Shown here: positions 42,955 through 52,193 of the stretch, one piece after another
Numbering within the stretch: the stretch's first letter is position 1
Layout: the number at the start of each line of letters is the position of its first letter
NCBI GenBank assembly: GCA_001771815.1
Contig: MEPU01000012.1
Coordinates: forward strand, 1 to 64,000
Reading direction: 5' to 3'
DNA from: Bdellovibrionales bacterium RIFCSPHIGHO2_01_FULL_40_29
GTDB taxonomy: Bacteria > Bdellovibrionota > Bdellovibrionia > Bdellovibrionales > Bdellovibrionaceae
DNA: 64,000 nucleotides
Made by a program: the position numbers and the translations under genes
Notes under the pieces: model-generated
What the model saw: only the letters and a program-made list of their open reading frames with translations
Database searches by the model: none
Told to the model about the DNA's origin: nothing

Positions 42955-43515
42955 ATGGATTATGTCCCCCAATTAAAACAGCAACACGAGATCTTGGTGG
43001 ATTATCTTGATCAGCTCAAATCCTGTTGGAAAGAAAAAAATCTTTTACAATTTAAAATAGTCTGCGCTCAACTTATCGGCGCACTTCGAGATCATCATGA
43101 CAGAGAGCTTGAGTTGCTTTTTTCGAAAGCTCCCGAACGTGGATTACAGCAAGGCGGACCATTTTGCTCTTACTACTTTGAATTTTTTATGACGAATCGA
43201 CCACTAAAAGCCGCTGAATACTGGATTAAAAAACTGACTGGGAAAGCAACTATCGTGCAGGTCCCCGATGCTATCAACATCTACTTTACAAACAATTCAC
43301 AACTGACCATTCCACTCGAAGAACATCTGGCACTTGGCGCATTGGCGCAGGCCCTTTTTGAAAATATCGAACAAGCCCCCAGTGAAATCCTGAGTGAAGC
43401 TTTTTATTATTTTGAAGACTTACTTAAACTTAATTTAAAAAAAGAAGAAAGCTGTCTATGGGTTCTTTTACAATCAATCATGGAACCACAGTATCTTCTG
43501 AGTTTACGAAAATAA
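42955..43515 (+). CDS. Hemerythrin-like protein
   Basis: From ATG 42955 the 186-residue protein has the hemerythrin four-helix pattern: LKQQHEILVDYLDQLKSC (His), LRDHHDRELELLF (His-His and Glu), EEHLALGALAQAL (His) and KKEESCLWVLLQ (Glu). Several but not all di-iron ligands are in the usual place. Such proteins bind oxygen or nitric oxide or repair iron-sulfur centres (YtfE-like). The gene lies divergent to DUF2249 and next to the nirK region. A longer start at 42907 lacks support; no ribosome binding site is visible before either. Confidence 0.6.
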   Translation: MDYVPQLKQQHEILVDYLDQLKSCWKEKNLLQFKIVCAQLIGALRDHHDRELELLFSKAPERGLQQGGPFCSYYFEFFMTNRPLKAAEYWIKKLTGKATIVQVPDAINIYFTNNSQLTIPLEEHLALGALAQALFENIEQAPSEILSEAFYYFEDLLKLNLKKEESCLWVLLQSIMEPQYLLSLRK

Positions 43516-45858
43516 CTGAGCATACTTAGAAATTGCACTGATCAAATCAATTGGTTTTATAGGTTTCGTTAAGTGATCTGTGCATCCGACATTCAAACAT
43601 TTCTTTCGCACTTCACTCATTGCGTGTGCGGTCAGAGCAATAATAGGTTTACGATATCCCGCTTCGCGCAATTTTTGAGTGGCTGTATATCCATCCATGA
43701 CTGGCATTTGAATATCCATCAAAACAACATCAAAATCTTCAAGCAAAGCTTTATTGCACCCTAACAGTCCATTCTCTGCAAAATCAACAATGGCCCCATA
43801 CTTTGTTAAAAAATGCCAGATTAACTTTCGATTATCTGGAGAATCATCCACAATAAGAACTCGAACTCCGTCTAGAACTCCGGCGGCTATTTCAGTAGGC
43901 CCATCCATCTCTTTCCAATGACTTTCGCCAATGACTTTCTTCTGAGGTTGATCTGGAACTGAAATCAGAAATGTCGATCCTTTATTGACGGCTGTCTGCA
44001 GAATAACCACGTCTCCACTTAAACTTCGCGCTAGCTGACGTGACAATGCCAAGCCTAATCCCGTACCACCAAAACGTCGCACCAAGGTTCCATCGGCCTG
44101 AACAAAAGCTTCAAAAATTCGCTCGACTTCAGCTGTTGGAACTCCAATTCCTGTATCAGAAACTTCAAAAAAAACTTGAACCCCACCCGTCGCATCCATT
44201 TGACTGAATCGGCGAACTTTAACAGAACCAGCATGAGTGAATTTAACGGCATTACCTATGATATTCATTAGGATTTGTCGCAGTCGCAGCGAATCTGTCA
44301 CAATACTTTCGATAGCAGAGTCTTCGACCAAGTATTCTAAAGCCAGGTCCTTCTCATTGGCCTTCACTCGAAGCAAAGACACAACATCCGTGACAATCTC
44401 ATCCAGCCTTGTTTCCGTAAACTCCAATGTTAAATGTCCGGCCTCAACCTTAGAAAGATCCAATATATCATTGATAATTGCAGAAAGTTGTTCGCCATTT
44501 CGAGTGACAATTTTAATATAATTTGAATGTTCTTCTTTCGAAAGGCTTGGATCTCGTAGCAAATCCGTAAATCCAACAATGGCACCAAGCGGAGTTCTGA
44601 TCTCATGAGACATGTTTGCCAGAAACGCTGATTTTAATCGATTGGCCCGCTCGGCATCTTCCTTGGCCAACTGCAAACTTACTAAAAGTTCTTGCAGCTC
44701 GATCTCGTTCGCCGCACGCTCGGTCATATCGATCAGTGCACAAATACGAACTTTGCGACCACTGATCGTGACGTCGAAGGCAGAAATTTCAACAACGATT
44801 ATCGATCCATCTTTTTTCATGTGCCTGATCGGCGGCAGAGGTCTCACTTTTTCAGCGGTGATTGTTTCATAAAAATAAGCCGTCACCTCAGGTAGACGAA
44901 TATCTGTAACCGACATCTGCAAAAATTCATCTTTGGAATAACCATACAGTTTGATGGCTGCATAATTCACATCCATGAACCTTAACGTTTCCAAATCAAA
45001 TATCCATTTTGGAAGAGGACTATAGTCAAACAGCAACTGATAACGAAGCTGACTCTCGATAATTTTTTCGCGCTCCAATAAGATGGCATTTTTAGAAACC
45101 TCGATGGCTTTGCGAGAATTCACTCGCTCACTGACATCTTGCCCTTGCGCCACAATACCGTAAATACTTCCATCAGCACGTCGAAGTGGTTGCTGAACAA
45201 AATCAATATAAACTATTTTTTCGATTCCATTTATATTCAATCCAATAGGAGTTTCAATGGCAGAATAGGACTCGCCTGTTCTGGCAATTTTTTCTAAAAT
45301 ATCAACAAAACCCTGCGCTTCAATTTCCGGCAAAACTTCAAGGACCGTTTTTCCGATGATACTTTCGTCCTTACCAATTAATTCTAAATAAGAACGGTTC
45401 ACGCGCTGAAATCGAAAATCTGGTAAACTCAAAAAAGCCATCCAAGAGCTGGATTCAGCAAATATTTGTTCCAAGACTCGATCACCTTCAACAATCTGAT
45501 TCTGCAATTGCACACAATGAGTGATATCTGTAAAAATGACGGACATTCCACCATTCGAAGTGGGGGCAGCATGGTATTGAAACCAAAGCTCTCTCTCGGA
45601 ATCAAATTTCTTAAATTGCGTAAAAACCCGATCCAACATGGTTTTGTGATACTCGGCCCAAATTGGACTGTCTTTTAAACCCCACCCGGTTAAAACGTCG
45701 CGAAGGTCCTTTCCAAGAATCTCTTCACGTTTCAAATGAGCTATCTTTTCACACTGTTTATTAATAAAAGTAAAGCGCCAGTTTTTATCAACTGCGAAAT
45801 AGGAGTCATTCATATTCTCTAAAACTTCAGAGAATTGATCAAATTTCTGATCCGTCAC
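43504..45858 (-). CDS. Hybrid histidine kinase with three PAS domains
   Basis: The 784-residue protein has no membrane segments. PAS domains at about 8-115, 128-250 and 268-385; a HisKA domain with H418 in the MSHEIRTPLG box; an ATPase domain with DTGIGVP and GGTGLGLALS; and a C-terminal receiver with D715 in LMDIQMPVMDG. It senses a signal in the cytoplasm through PAS cofactors or ligands that cannot be told from sequence. It is convergent with the hemerythrin-like gene, whose last 12 bp overlap its end. The location suggests control by oxygen or nitrogen oxides; no partner regulator lies adjacent. Confidence 0.93.
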   Translation of the reverse strand: MTDQKFDQFSEVLENMNDSYFAVDKNWRFTFINKQCEKIAHLKREEILGKDLRDVLTGWGLKDSPIWAEYHKTMLDRVFTQFKKFDSERELWFQYHAAPTSNGGMSVIFTDITHCVQLQNQIVEGDRVLEQIFAESSSWMAFLSLPDFRFQRVNRSYLELIGKDESIIGKTVLEVLPEIEAQGFVDILEKIARTGESYSAIETPIGLNINGIEKIVYIDFVQQPLRRADGSIYGIVAQGQDVSERVNSRKAIEVSKNAILLEREKIIESQLRYQLLFDYSPLPKWIFDLETLRFMDVNYAAIKLYGYSKDEFLQMSVTDIRLPEVTAYFYETITAEKVRPLPPIRHMKKDGSIIVVEISAFDVTISGRKVRICALIDMTERAANEIELQELLVSLQLAKEDAERANRLKSAFLANMSHEIRTPLGAIVGFTDLLRDPSLSKEEHSNYIKIVTRNGEQLSAIINDILDLSKVEAGHLTLEFTETRLDEIVTDVVSLLRVKANEKDLALEYLVEDSAIESIVTDSLRLRQILMNIIGNAVKFTHAGSVKVRRFSQMDATGGVQVFFEVSDTGIGVPTAEVERIFEAFVQADGTLVRRFGGTGLGLALSRQLARSLSGDVVILQTAVNKGSTFLISVPDQPQKKVIGESHWKEMDGPTEIAAGVLDGVRVLIVDDSPDNRKLIWHFLTKYGAIVDFAENGLLGCNKALLEDFDVVLMDIQMPVMDGYTATQKLREAGYRKPIIALTAHAMSEVRKKCLNVGCTDHLTKPIKPIDLISAISKYAQLFS

Positions 45859-46023
45859 AGTTATCCTTTTGCTAATAAATAAACTTCAGCATTCGATAGT
45901 TTTAATGTCAAGATTTCCACAACATTAGGGCCACTGTAGCGCTGATGAAGAAATGTTAAGAAAACCCAACTTTCTAACGCATCAGGATTCCTCTCTGATG
46001 CAATCATATGCTAGCTTTAAGTC

Positions 46024-46935
46024 ATGATTGGACTTACTGCACTTATTTCTCCTCATTCTGTTGATGATTTCTTAACTTCAAGCTGGCCTGGAAAACCCTT
46101 TGTGGTTCATGGACTGCAACAGAGCATTTCGGAGCTCACAGAAATACCATTTCTTCAATCGCTGGAGACACTTCTTAATTCTTGGCCCCAATCAGTATCG
46201 GCACACTTACCTGATGTCGCCGATGAAGCGAGCGCTATTGACACCACTCCACAGAACGCTCGAAAACTTTTTAACAACAAGATGAGTTTGCTTTTCAATA
46301 ATGTTCATTCGATCTCACCTGTTTTAGAAAAGTGGCTCAAACAGTTATCGCATGATTTGGGATTGCCACGCTCAACACTTGCACGGTGCATGGTTTACGC
46401 CACTCCGGATGGCAAAGGCACGGCTCCACATTTTGATCAGAATGTAAATTTTGTACTGCAACTTCATGGCACAAAAAAATGGTGGCTCGAAGAGAATCTT
46501 CATGTTGAAAACCCAACAGAGAGATTCACTATGGGACAACCTATGGATCCTGAATTAGCCATCTATGCTGCCAAAGAAATGCCAACAACGATGTCACAAA
46601 ATGCATCCGAGTTTATTTTAAAACCAGGATCATTGTTATTTGTTCCACGGGGTTACTGGCATCGCACCGAAGCCACTGGCGAAGCATTGGCATTAAATTT
46701 TACTTTCAATCAACCCGCCTGGGTTGATTTACTCACATTGGCTCTTCGCAGTCGACTTTTGCAATCTGCAGAATGGCGCGAACTGGCCGATGGTGTGTCT
46801 TCAAGAGACTCCGCACGAAGGCACCTAGCCACGGAAACGTTCGAATTCTTACTGACAGATCTCATTGATGATTTACCAAATTGGACAGCTGCCGATATTC
46901 TTGGCGCTACCGAAGGTCCCAGCGAATATTCATGA
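46024..46935 (+). CDS. JmjC/cupin 2-oxoglutarate oxygenase (RoxA-like)
   Basis: The 303-residue protein has the Fe(II) facial triad of JmjC-type oxygenases: H136, D138 in PHFDQNVNFV, and H213 in RGYWHRTEA. PGSLLFVPRGYWH is a typical C-terminal cupin motif. Relatives include ribosomal oxygenase RoxA, which hydroxylates a ribosomal protein; the target here is unknown. The TerC gene starts 33 bp downstream on the same strand, so the two may be co-transcribed. Confidence 0.8.
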   Translation: MIGLTALISPHSVDDFLTSSWPGKPFVVHGLQQSISELTEIPFLQSLETLLNSWPQSVSAHLPDVADEASAIDTTPQNARKLFNNKMSLLFNNVHSISPVLEKWLKQLSHDLGLPRSTLARCMVYATPDGKGTAPHFDQNVNFVLQLHGTKKWWLEENLHVENPTERFTMGQPMDPELAIYAAKEMPTTMSQNASEFILKPGSLLFVPRGYWHRTEATGEALALNFTFNQPAWVDLLTLALRSRLLQSAEWRELADGVSSRDSARRHLATETFEFLLTDLIDDLPNWTAADILGATEGPSEYS

Positions 46936-46968
46936 CAAAAATTAAAAATCAATCTTATACTCTAGGGC

Positions 46969-47709
46969 ATGGATTATAATTTATTAGCGACATTTGCCTT
47001 ATTAGTTGGTCTTGAACTTGTACTTGGAATCGACAACATTCTATTGATCTCAATCGTTACGGATCGTGTGGCCGTCGAAAATCGCAATAAAGTACGTATG
47101 CTGGGTTTAGGATTAGCCCTGGGGGCACGGTTACTCCTGTTATTAGGCGCCAGTCATTTAGTTAAACTCAGCGAGCCTGTGCTTGGATCTCTGAGTTATA
47201 AAAGTATTGTTTTAATTCTCGGAGGAGCCTTTCTTCTTTATAAGGCTGTCAAAGAAATCCACCATGTGGTTGAAGCTCGCGATGATGACAACATGTTAAA
47301 AAAAATCACCCTGACTGTCATGGCCGCCATCATGCAAATTCTTTTATTGGACATTGTTTTTTCTATTGATTCAGTCATCACGGCTGTTGGATTAACTGAT
47401 AATCTGCTAGTGATCTATTCTTCGGTTGTGGTCTCTTTTATTTTAGTCCTCGCTTTTTCTGGAAAAATCGCATCCTTTGTGCAAGATCATGTGACTTTGA
47501 AAATTTTAGCTCTTTCTTTTTTAATCACCATTGGCGTGACCTTAGGAATTGAGGGCATGGGTGGCCATGTTCCAAAAGCTTATATTTACTTGCCCATGGC
47601 TTTTGCTCTTGGTGTTGAACTTTTACAGATGCGCTTTATGCATAATCAGAAAAAAAAGAACCCCTCAAAGAAGAATCCACCTCAAACAGCTTCTCAAGCG
47701 ATGAAATAG
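46969..47709 (+). CDS. TerC-family integral membrane protein
   Basis: The 246-residue protein has about seven membrane segments with the family's acidic motifs, LVLGIDNILLISIVTDRV and LLDIVFSIDSVITAVGL. TerC/Alx-like proteins handle manganese or other metals during export of metalloproteins or in tellurite resistance. C-terminus is Lys/Asn-rich. It follows the oxygenase and precedes a TIGR02147-like gene by 6 bp. Confidence 0.9.
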   Translation: MDYNLLATFALLVGLELVLGIDNILLISIVTDRVAVENRNKVRMLGLGLALGARLLLLLGASHLVKLSEPVLGSLSYKSIVLILGGAFLLYKAVKEIHHVVEARDDDNMLKKITLTVMAAIMQILLLDIVFSIDSVITAVGLTDNLLVIYSSVVVSFILVLAFSGKIASFVQDHVTLKILALSFLITIGVTLGIEGMGGHVPKAYIYLPMAFALGVELLQMRFMHNQKKKNPSKKNPPQTASQAMK

Positions 47710-47715
47710 GTTACA

Positions 47716-48228
47716 GTGGAGCACCATGATATCACACCAACCCAAGTTATAGCCCTTTGCAAAAGCAAGTTTCATTACTATCTTTTTATGGTTGTGCTTG
47801 TCGGAAAAAAAAGAATACTTCGCAGCGAGCTTCGCAACAGCTTCAAAGACATTAAAACATTAGACTCTGTCGTCAACGACCTGTTGAATGCCCATCTTTT
47901 TATTGAAGAAGATAAGTTTGTCACTTGCATTAGTTTTAATGTGAAGTTTCCATCTCTTAAAAAACATCTGCAATTGGAAAACTACTACAAACAACTCGAT
48001 CTTTGGGATCTTCAATTTCCAGAAACCTTCAAGTTTGAAAATATAGTCAGCAAGGTGTATATCAAGAAAATATCCCCTCGCACGATTGTTCGCGTCCAAA
48101 TGGCTTTAGAGAAAGCCATTTCCTCTATTAGTGAAGAAATAAATAGCGATACAGAATCTGATTTGGATTTAGAATCACAAATTATTCATCTGCAAATTGT
48201 CTTTAATAAAGGCGATATAAAACTCTGA
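47716..48228 (+). CDS. TIGR02147-like protein lacking the N-terminal HTH
   Basis: The 170-residue protein begins at GTG 47716, six bases after the TerC stop. Its second half, SPRTIVRVQMALEKAISSIS followed by IIHLQIVFNKGD, and a winged-helix-like middle, LDSVVNDLLNAHLFIEEDKF, follow the C-terminal two thirds of the TIGR02147 family. The N-terminal Xre-like part is absent, and no frame in TerC supplies it. It may bind partners or DNA differently from full regulators. Assignment to the family is by pattern and moderately sure. Confidence 0.55.
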   Translation: MEHHDITPTQVIALCKSKFHYYLFMVVLVGKKRILRSELRNSFKDIKTLDSVVNDLLNAHLFIEEDKFVTCISFNVKFPSLKKHLQLENYYKQLDLWDLQFPETFKFENIVSKVYIKKISPRTIVRVQMALEKAISSISEEINSDTESDLDLESQIIHLQIVFNKGDIKL

Positions 48229-48243
48229 TATTGATTCAATCTC

Positions 48244-48924
48244 TTAGACTTTATTTGTCGCAATATAAGTCATCAGATCTTCGACAATACTTGCAATTTT
48301 ATTCTGTTGAATGGGCTTCAAGCGAATAAACTCTAACCCCACAAGAACCCCTTGTTGATCTTTCTTATGACAAAATCGAACGATAGCATCGCACGAGATC
48401 TCTGAACGTTTATAAATTTGAAACTGAATACTGATAATCTGTTCTAGCGTCAAAGACACCATAGGATTCAAGACTTCCAATCGAATTCCCGAAAGTGAAA
48501 TGTCGTGTACCACCGCATTCACCAGGCGAATATCCGGAAGAAGATTCATGACAAACGCACTTTGGCTCCATTTTTTCGGAATTTGATAACGGGGCTCTTT
48601 ACGGCGTTTCAACTGAATGACTTTGGAATTCAAATCAAAATAGTATTTATTCATAAACTTTTTAATCGGTGCCTTGATAAAAAATACCTCGGTACCAATA
48701 TTGAATTTCATTGATACATTGGTGTCTAATGACACTGATGCATCCACAGGTTCAATATTCAAAAGGACTTTCTTATCGGATAACGAATCCACCACCGCTT
48801 TAATCATTGATGCGGAAGTATCTGATTTGAAATACAATGCCGATTTCTGACTGTAGCATTGACTGATCATTTCCAATGATTTTTTTTCATCCAATTCAAC
48901 GAGAAATTCCATTAATGTCGACAT
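48244..48924 (-). CDS. PilZ-domain protein
   Basis: The 226-residue protein has a C-terminal PilZ domain: the RxxxR motif R108-R112 (RRKEPR) and DxSxxG at 141-146 (DISLSG), the residues that bind cyclic di-GMP. The N-terminal 100 residues form a YcgR-like beta domain. It probably transmits c-di-GMP levels to motility or another machine. No start-deciding ribosome binding site; ATG 48924 is the furthest sensible one. Confidence 0.88.
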   Translation of the reverse strand: MSTLMEFLVELDEKKSLEMISQCYSQKSALYFKSDTSASMIKAVVDSLSDKKVLLNIEPVDASVSLDTNVSMKFNIGTEVFFIKAPIKKFMNKYYFDLNSKVIQLKRRKEPRYQIPKKWSQSAFVMNLLPDIRLVNAVVHDISLSGIRLEVLNPMVSLTLEQIISIQFQIYKRSEISCDAIVRFCHKKDQQGVLVGLEFIRLKPIQQNKIASIVEDLMTYIATNKV

Positions 48925-48971
48925 CTTTCACCATACTAACTGGCTACCGGAGAACGTCCAGCGATATCCTT

Positions 48972-50228
48972 TCACTGACAAGGCGCTTCTGCTATTTCCT
49001 GTATTTTTTCAAGAATCGCCGAGACCCATTGATCTTCTGCTGTAGAAATATTCCGATTAGCTCCGACTAAATTAAGACGCCCCAAACGACTGGCTTGAAA
49101 AATCGTCTTGAGTACCTGCTCATCCAAAATTTTTGCACGCTCTAAAAAATAAGTTTGTGCTTTTTTTGAAAATGACATCGGCACGGAGCCGTCACTTTTT
49201 TGATAATTAAACTGACAGGTTCCTTTCTTAAAAATCGTATTCTTTCTGTAGGCTTGAATGTCTCCACGAGGATGATCTTTTCCCCGGAGTGTTCCTATAC
49301 GGGTTCCAAAAGCGGCTCCAATATCATGAGACATTGCCACAACATCATCACAGACGGATTCGTCAATTTTTGACTTTTGCACACAAACCAAAGCATTCTG
49401 TAGCGAATTAGTAGATGTAAAGGTTAAAAAATGTGTGATCAGCGCAAAAACTTCAACTTCGATCCGTTTTTGTTCCGAAGCATATGGCAATAATGAATTC
49501 ACTTGTTTCCAGTCCCATGGTTTTTCCAATGGCGAATACATCCGTTTTCCATCAAACTTGAACTCGATCGAGGCCTCTGGAAATTCTTGAAGGGCGAATT
49601 GACCACCTTTTTTCAATGGTTGTTTCTGCCCCCTGAATGGATCTTTTTCACAACCAAAGCAAATGATTTTCTCTGTCATGATATGGCTATGAGCTGGCAC
49701 ACCTAATGCCCACAGAATTCGTGATGCGGCCGAACTGGTGTAGTTCTCGATGTGACGACCATCCCACTTAGAATAGCGAACTTTGAGAACCTGTGCTTTA
49801 CGGGGTTTACCGGTGACACTAGAAATCAGCTTTCGATTCAATTCATCACCCAAAAAAATATCATCACCATCAGAAATTAATGTAAAAGCTTCCGCCACCA
49901 GCTCGCCGCGACTATCAAAAAGTCGATTATCCGAATCCGTCCGAACACATCGAAACTTACTGGAAGCACCATTTTGTTGTTGATAAATAAATCGACAATG
50001 AACCGCAGTATTATTCAATAAAGATGATTTTGTTGAAGGTGTTACCAAAGACTCAAAAAACTTTGCATCAGATCTAACGGGCTGTTCACCTAAAAATCGT
50101 GCTTGAATAAGACAGTTCTTTTGATTTGATTTTAAAAAATCGACAGATGATTTTTCATTGGGAATCATACATTTTGCATTAGCCACTGAAGCACCCAAGA
50201 ACACCAAAATCCAAACTATCCGTTTCAT
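48972..50228 (-). CDS. Exported protein of unknown function
   Basis: I start at ATG 50228 because AAGGGAG precedes it and the product begins with a clean signal peptide (MKRIVWILVFLGASVANA). The 418-residue protein has ten or so Cys, including a CFGCEKD cluster, and blocks such as SRILWALGVPAHSHIMTEK and MSHDIGAAFGTRIG. I do not recognise the family. It follows the exported amidotransferase gene by 13 bp, so the two form an operon. Confidence 0.65.
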   Translation of the reverse strand: MKRIVWILVFLGASVANAKCMIPNEKSSVDFLKSNQKNCLIQARFLGEQPVRSDAKFFESLVTPSTKSSLLNNTAVHCRFIYQQQNGASSKFRCVRTDSDNRLFDSRGELVAEAFTLISDGDDIFLGDELNRKLISSVTGKPRKAQVLKVRYSKWDGRHIENYTSSAASRILWALGVPAHSHIMTEKIICFGCEKDPFRGQKQPLKKGGQFALQEFPEASIEFKFDGKRMYSPLEKPWDWKQVNSLLPYASEQKRIEVEVFALITHFLTFTSTNSLQNALVCVQKSKIDESVCDDVVAMSHDIGAAFGTRIGTLRGKDHPRGDIQAYRKNTIFKKGTCQFNYQKSDGSVPMSFSKKAQTYFLERAKILDEQVLKTIFQASRLGRLNLVGANRNISTAEDQWVSAILEKIQEIAEAPCQ

Positions 50229-50241
50229 TGATAACTCCCTT

Positions 50242-51264
50242 TTAAAAAAGATGGGCACATTGCCCAGCACCCGTACGTTCTTTCGCCTGAATAACTTTTG
50301 ATAAAATATGAAAACCCAATGAATTCTTCATCAACTCGGGATGAAATTGAAAAAGTGCTCCGCGACCATTCTTAAACTCAGTGGCCTCAACAATACCGTC
50401 TGGTGACAATGCCGCCAATTCCAAAAAACCACCTGGCTTATAGATAACCGATTGATGATGCAAACTATTCACAACCAGATCCGTACCACCGGTACCTTTC
50501 AATATATTATGCGTGGTTGGCAACAGCTTGACCGCATGCCAATCATCTTTATGTGCAACTTGGCCACCCACTTGAAAAGGGATATCTTGTATCAACTTAT
50601 AACCCAATGCGACCGATGCCAATTGAGAGGCGCGACAGACACCAATATAAAAACTTTTCTTAAAGGAATCTTTTTCTTTCTGACCGCGTTGAATAAAATG
50701 GCGTATCAACTTTATCTCGGCCAAGTCTCGCTCTGTATTCGTATTGACCGAGTGAAAATTCTCTTGCTTCATCAGCATTGGATCAACATCATCACCACCA
50801 AGACCAGCATATATTCCAAACTTTTCATAAACTTGATCGAACACTTCACGCTCTTCGCGAATCGACAATCCCAGAGTTGGATTAATCAGAAGCAAATAAT
50901 TTTTTTGCCCAAGCCTTTCAAAATAAAATCGAAATTGATCCACGCGCTCTGAGCCTGAAGTGTAATCACCAGGGCGATTGGCCTGCATCAAAACGCGCTG
51001 ATCACTAGCACCTGGCCGAGTAGAAAGTTCTTTGAATTTCACCGTTTCAAAATACGGAGTCGTTCCTTGAAAAAGCTCCATCAAGCCCGAGTTTTGACTT
51101 AAATTCCGAAGGTACCGATCAGCAGCTTGTTCTGGAGATTCCGTGCTTCGCACAGGCAAAATAAGCGGAGCATTTGCATTCTTCACATGCCATTCAACGA
51201 GTCGCACAGCGGCCATTGACCACGACGACATCAGTAAAATAAATAGAAATACGAATCGAGTCAC
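50242..51264 (-). CDS. Exported class I glutamine amidotransferase-like hydrolase (PuuD-like)
   Basis: The 340-residue protein has a signal peptide (cleavage near residue 18) and a peptidase C26/PuuD-like domain: GGDDVDPM (157-163), nucleophile C210 in GVCRASQ, NSLHHQSV, and H308, E310 in FQFHPE. PuuD-type enzymes hydrolyse gamma-glutamyl amides, normally in the cytoplasm. An exported version would act on gamma-glutamyl or peptidoglycan-like bonds outside; that is inference. Operon with the gene at 50228. Confidence 0.8.
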   Translation of the reverse strand: MTRFVFLFILLMSSWSMAAVRLVEWHVKNANAPLILPVRSTESPEQAADRYLRNLSQNSGLMELFQGTTPYFETVKFKELSTRPGASDQRVLMQANRPGDYTSGSERVDQFRFYFERLGQKNYLLLINPTLGLSIREEREVFDQVYEKFGIYAGLGGDDVDPMLMKQENFHSVNTNTERDLAEIKLIRHFIQRGQKEKDSFKKSFYIGVCRASQLASVALGYKLIQDIPFQVGGQVAHKDDWHAVKLLPTTHNILKGTGGTDLVVNSLHHQSVIYKPGGFLELAALSPDGIVEATEFKNGRGALFQFHPELMKNSLGFHILSKVIQAKERTGAGQCAHLF

Positions 51265-51343
51265 TAAACGCCCGCCTTGCTACCCAAAAGCAATGCAAGA
51301 TCAGCGCTTGATAGGATGCAATAACTGCGATTTAATCCACGCG

Positions 51344-51364
51344 AGTGTCGATTTTTTTGACACT
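51344..51364 (-). terminator. Short hairpin between protease and amidotransferase genes
   Basis: AGTGTC (51344-51349) pairs with GACACT (51359-51364) around a T-rich loop. It lies between two minus-strand genes 146 bp apart. A minor T-run on the minus strand is missing, so termination is uncertain. Confidence 0.35.
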
Positions 51365-51410
51365 GTGGCGCTTAAAATAAGTCTGACTATTTACCTGAAA
51401 TTAACATCCT

Positions 51411-52181
51411 CTACGGTTGAAACCGAGTCGACCAAATAGAAAAAACATCCCAATTTGAAAAAGCTGTTTGGGCGCGACCCTTGACCACACCCGCCAAATA
51501 GGTTCGTCCTTGAATCACGACAAATAAGGGAGCACCACTATCACCCGCCTCTAGTCGTGAACCAGATGTGGATTTCGCAGAATTTCCAAGAAATTGAATT
51601 GAATTCAAGCTGGCCATTCGCTTGGTGTCGCTTGTTGAAATATAAGCTACAGGGTTGATGGTCACAACAAAGGCTTGTGACTGCATACTTGTTGTTAAGT
51701 TCTGATTCCAAACTGTTGGAAAAATAAAATCTGCGGGCACTGGTATTTCATTTTGTAATTTTAAAATAGCATAATCATTTTCTGGAGAAATGCGATTCGG
51801 AGGTGACGTTGGGCTGACACCTGGTCGCAATTGAACAGTGACTGGTGTTGAATGCCGCAAAGTTGTCGCATATCCCGTTCGAATGATTCCATTCGGTGTT
51901 TCACGATAACGGTATTGACCCACTTCTATTTTGATTGGCTGCCCTTGAAATAGATGTGAACTGACCACGCAATGAGCCGCTGTCACCAAAGTGTTTTTTG
52001 AAATCAATGTGCCGTTGCAATAGCCCGTCACATCGCCATCAGAATCATAAGCCGGTATAGCAATTTGAACCACGGCTCTGTATCCCATATCTTCTGCCGC
52101 TACTGATGATGTGAGCGCCAAGACATGACAAGATCCGCTGAATAAAACTAAAAAAACTGCTGATTGGACTATATTTTTCAT
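51411..52181 (-). CDS. Trypsin-like serine protease (S1), exported
   Basis: The 256-residue exported protein carries the full S1 triad: H70 in VTAAHCV, D136 in ENDYAILKL and S215 in AGDSGAPLF. A Cys at 55 and Cys71 can form the usual disulfide. Signal peptide at about 1-22. No propeptide cleavage site of the chymotrypsinogen IVGG type is visible, so it may be active without trimming. Such secreted proteases are plentiful in predatory bacteria. Confidence 0.9.
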   Translation of the reverse strand: MKNIVQSAVFLVLFSGSCHVLALTSSVAAEDMGYRAVVQIAIPAYDSDGDVTGYCNGTLISKNTLVTAAHCVVSSHLFQGQPIKIEVGQYRYRETPNGIIRTGYATTLRHSTPVTVQLRPGVSPTSPPNRISPENDYAILKLQNEIPVPADFIFPTVWNQNLTTSMQSQAFVVTINPVAYISTSDTKRMASLNSIQFLGNSAKSTSGSRLEAGDSGAPLFVVIQGRTYLAGVVKGRAQTAFSNWDVFSIWSTRFQP

Positions 52182-52193
52182 TTTCTTCTCATT

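Noticed and set aside
45990-46012. Possible third FNR-like box (TGATGCAATCAT) before the JmjC gene
   Set aside because: Half-sites TGAT and ATCA are separated by three bases instead of four, so it does not fit the FNR/DNR spacing.
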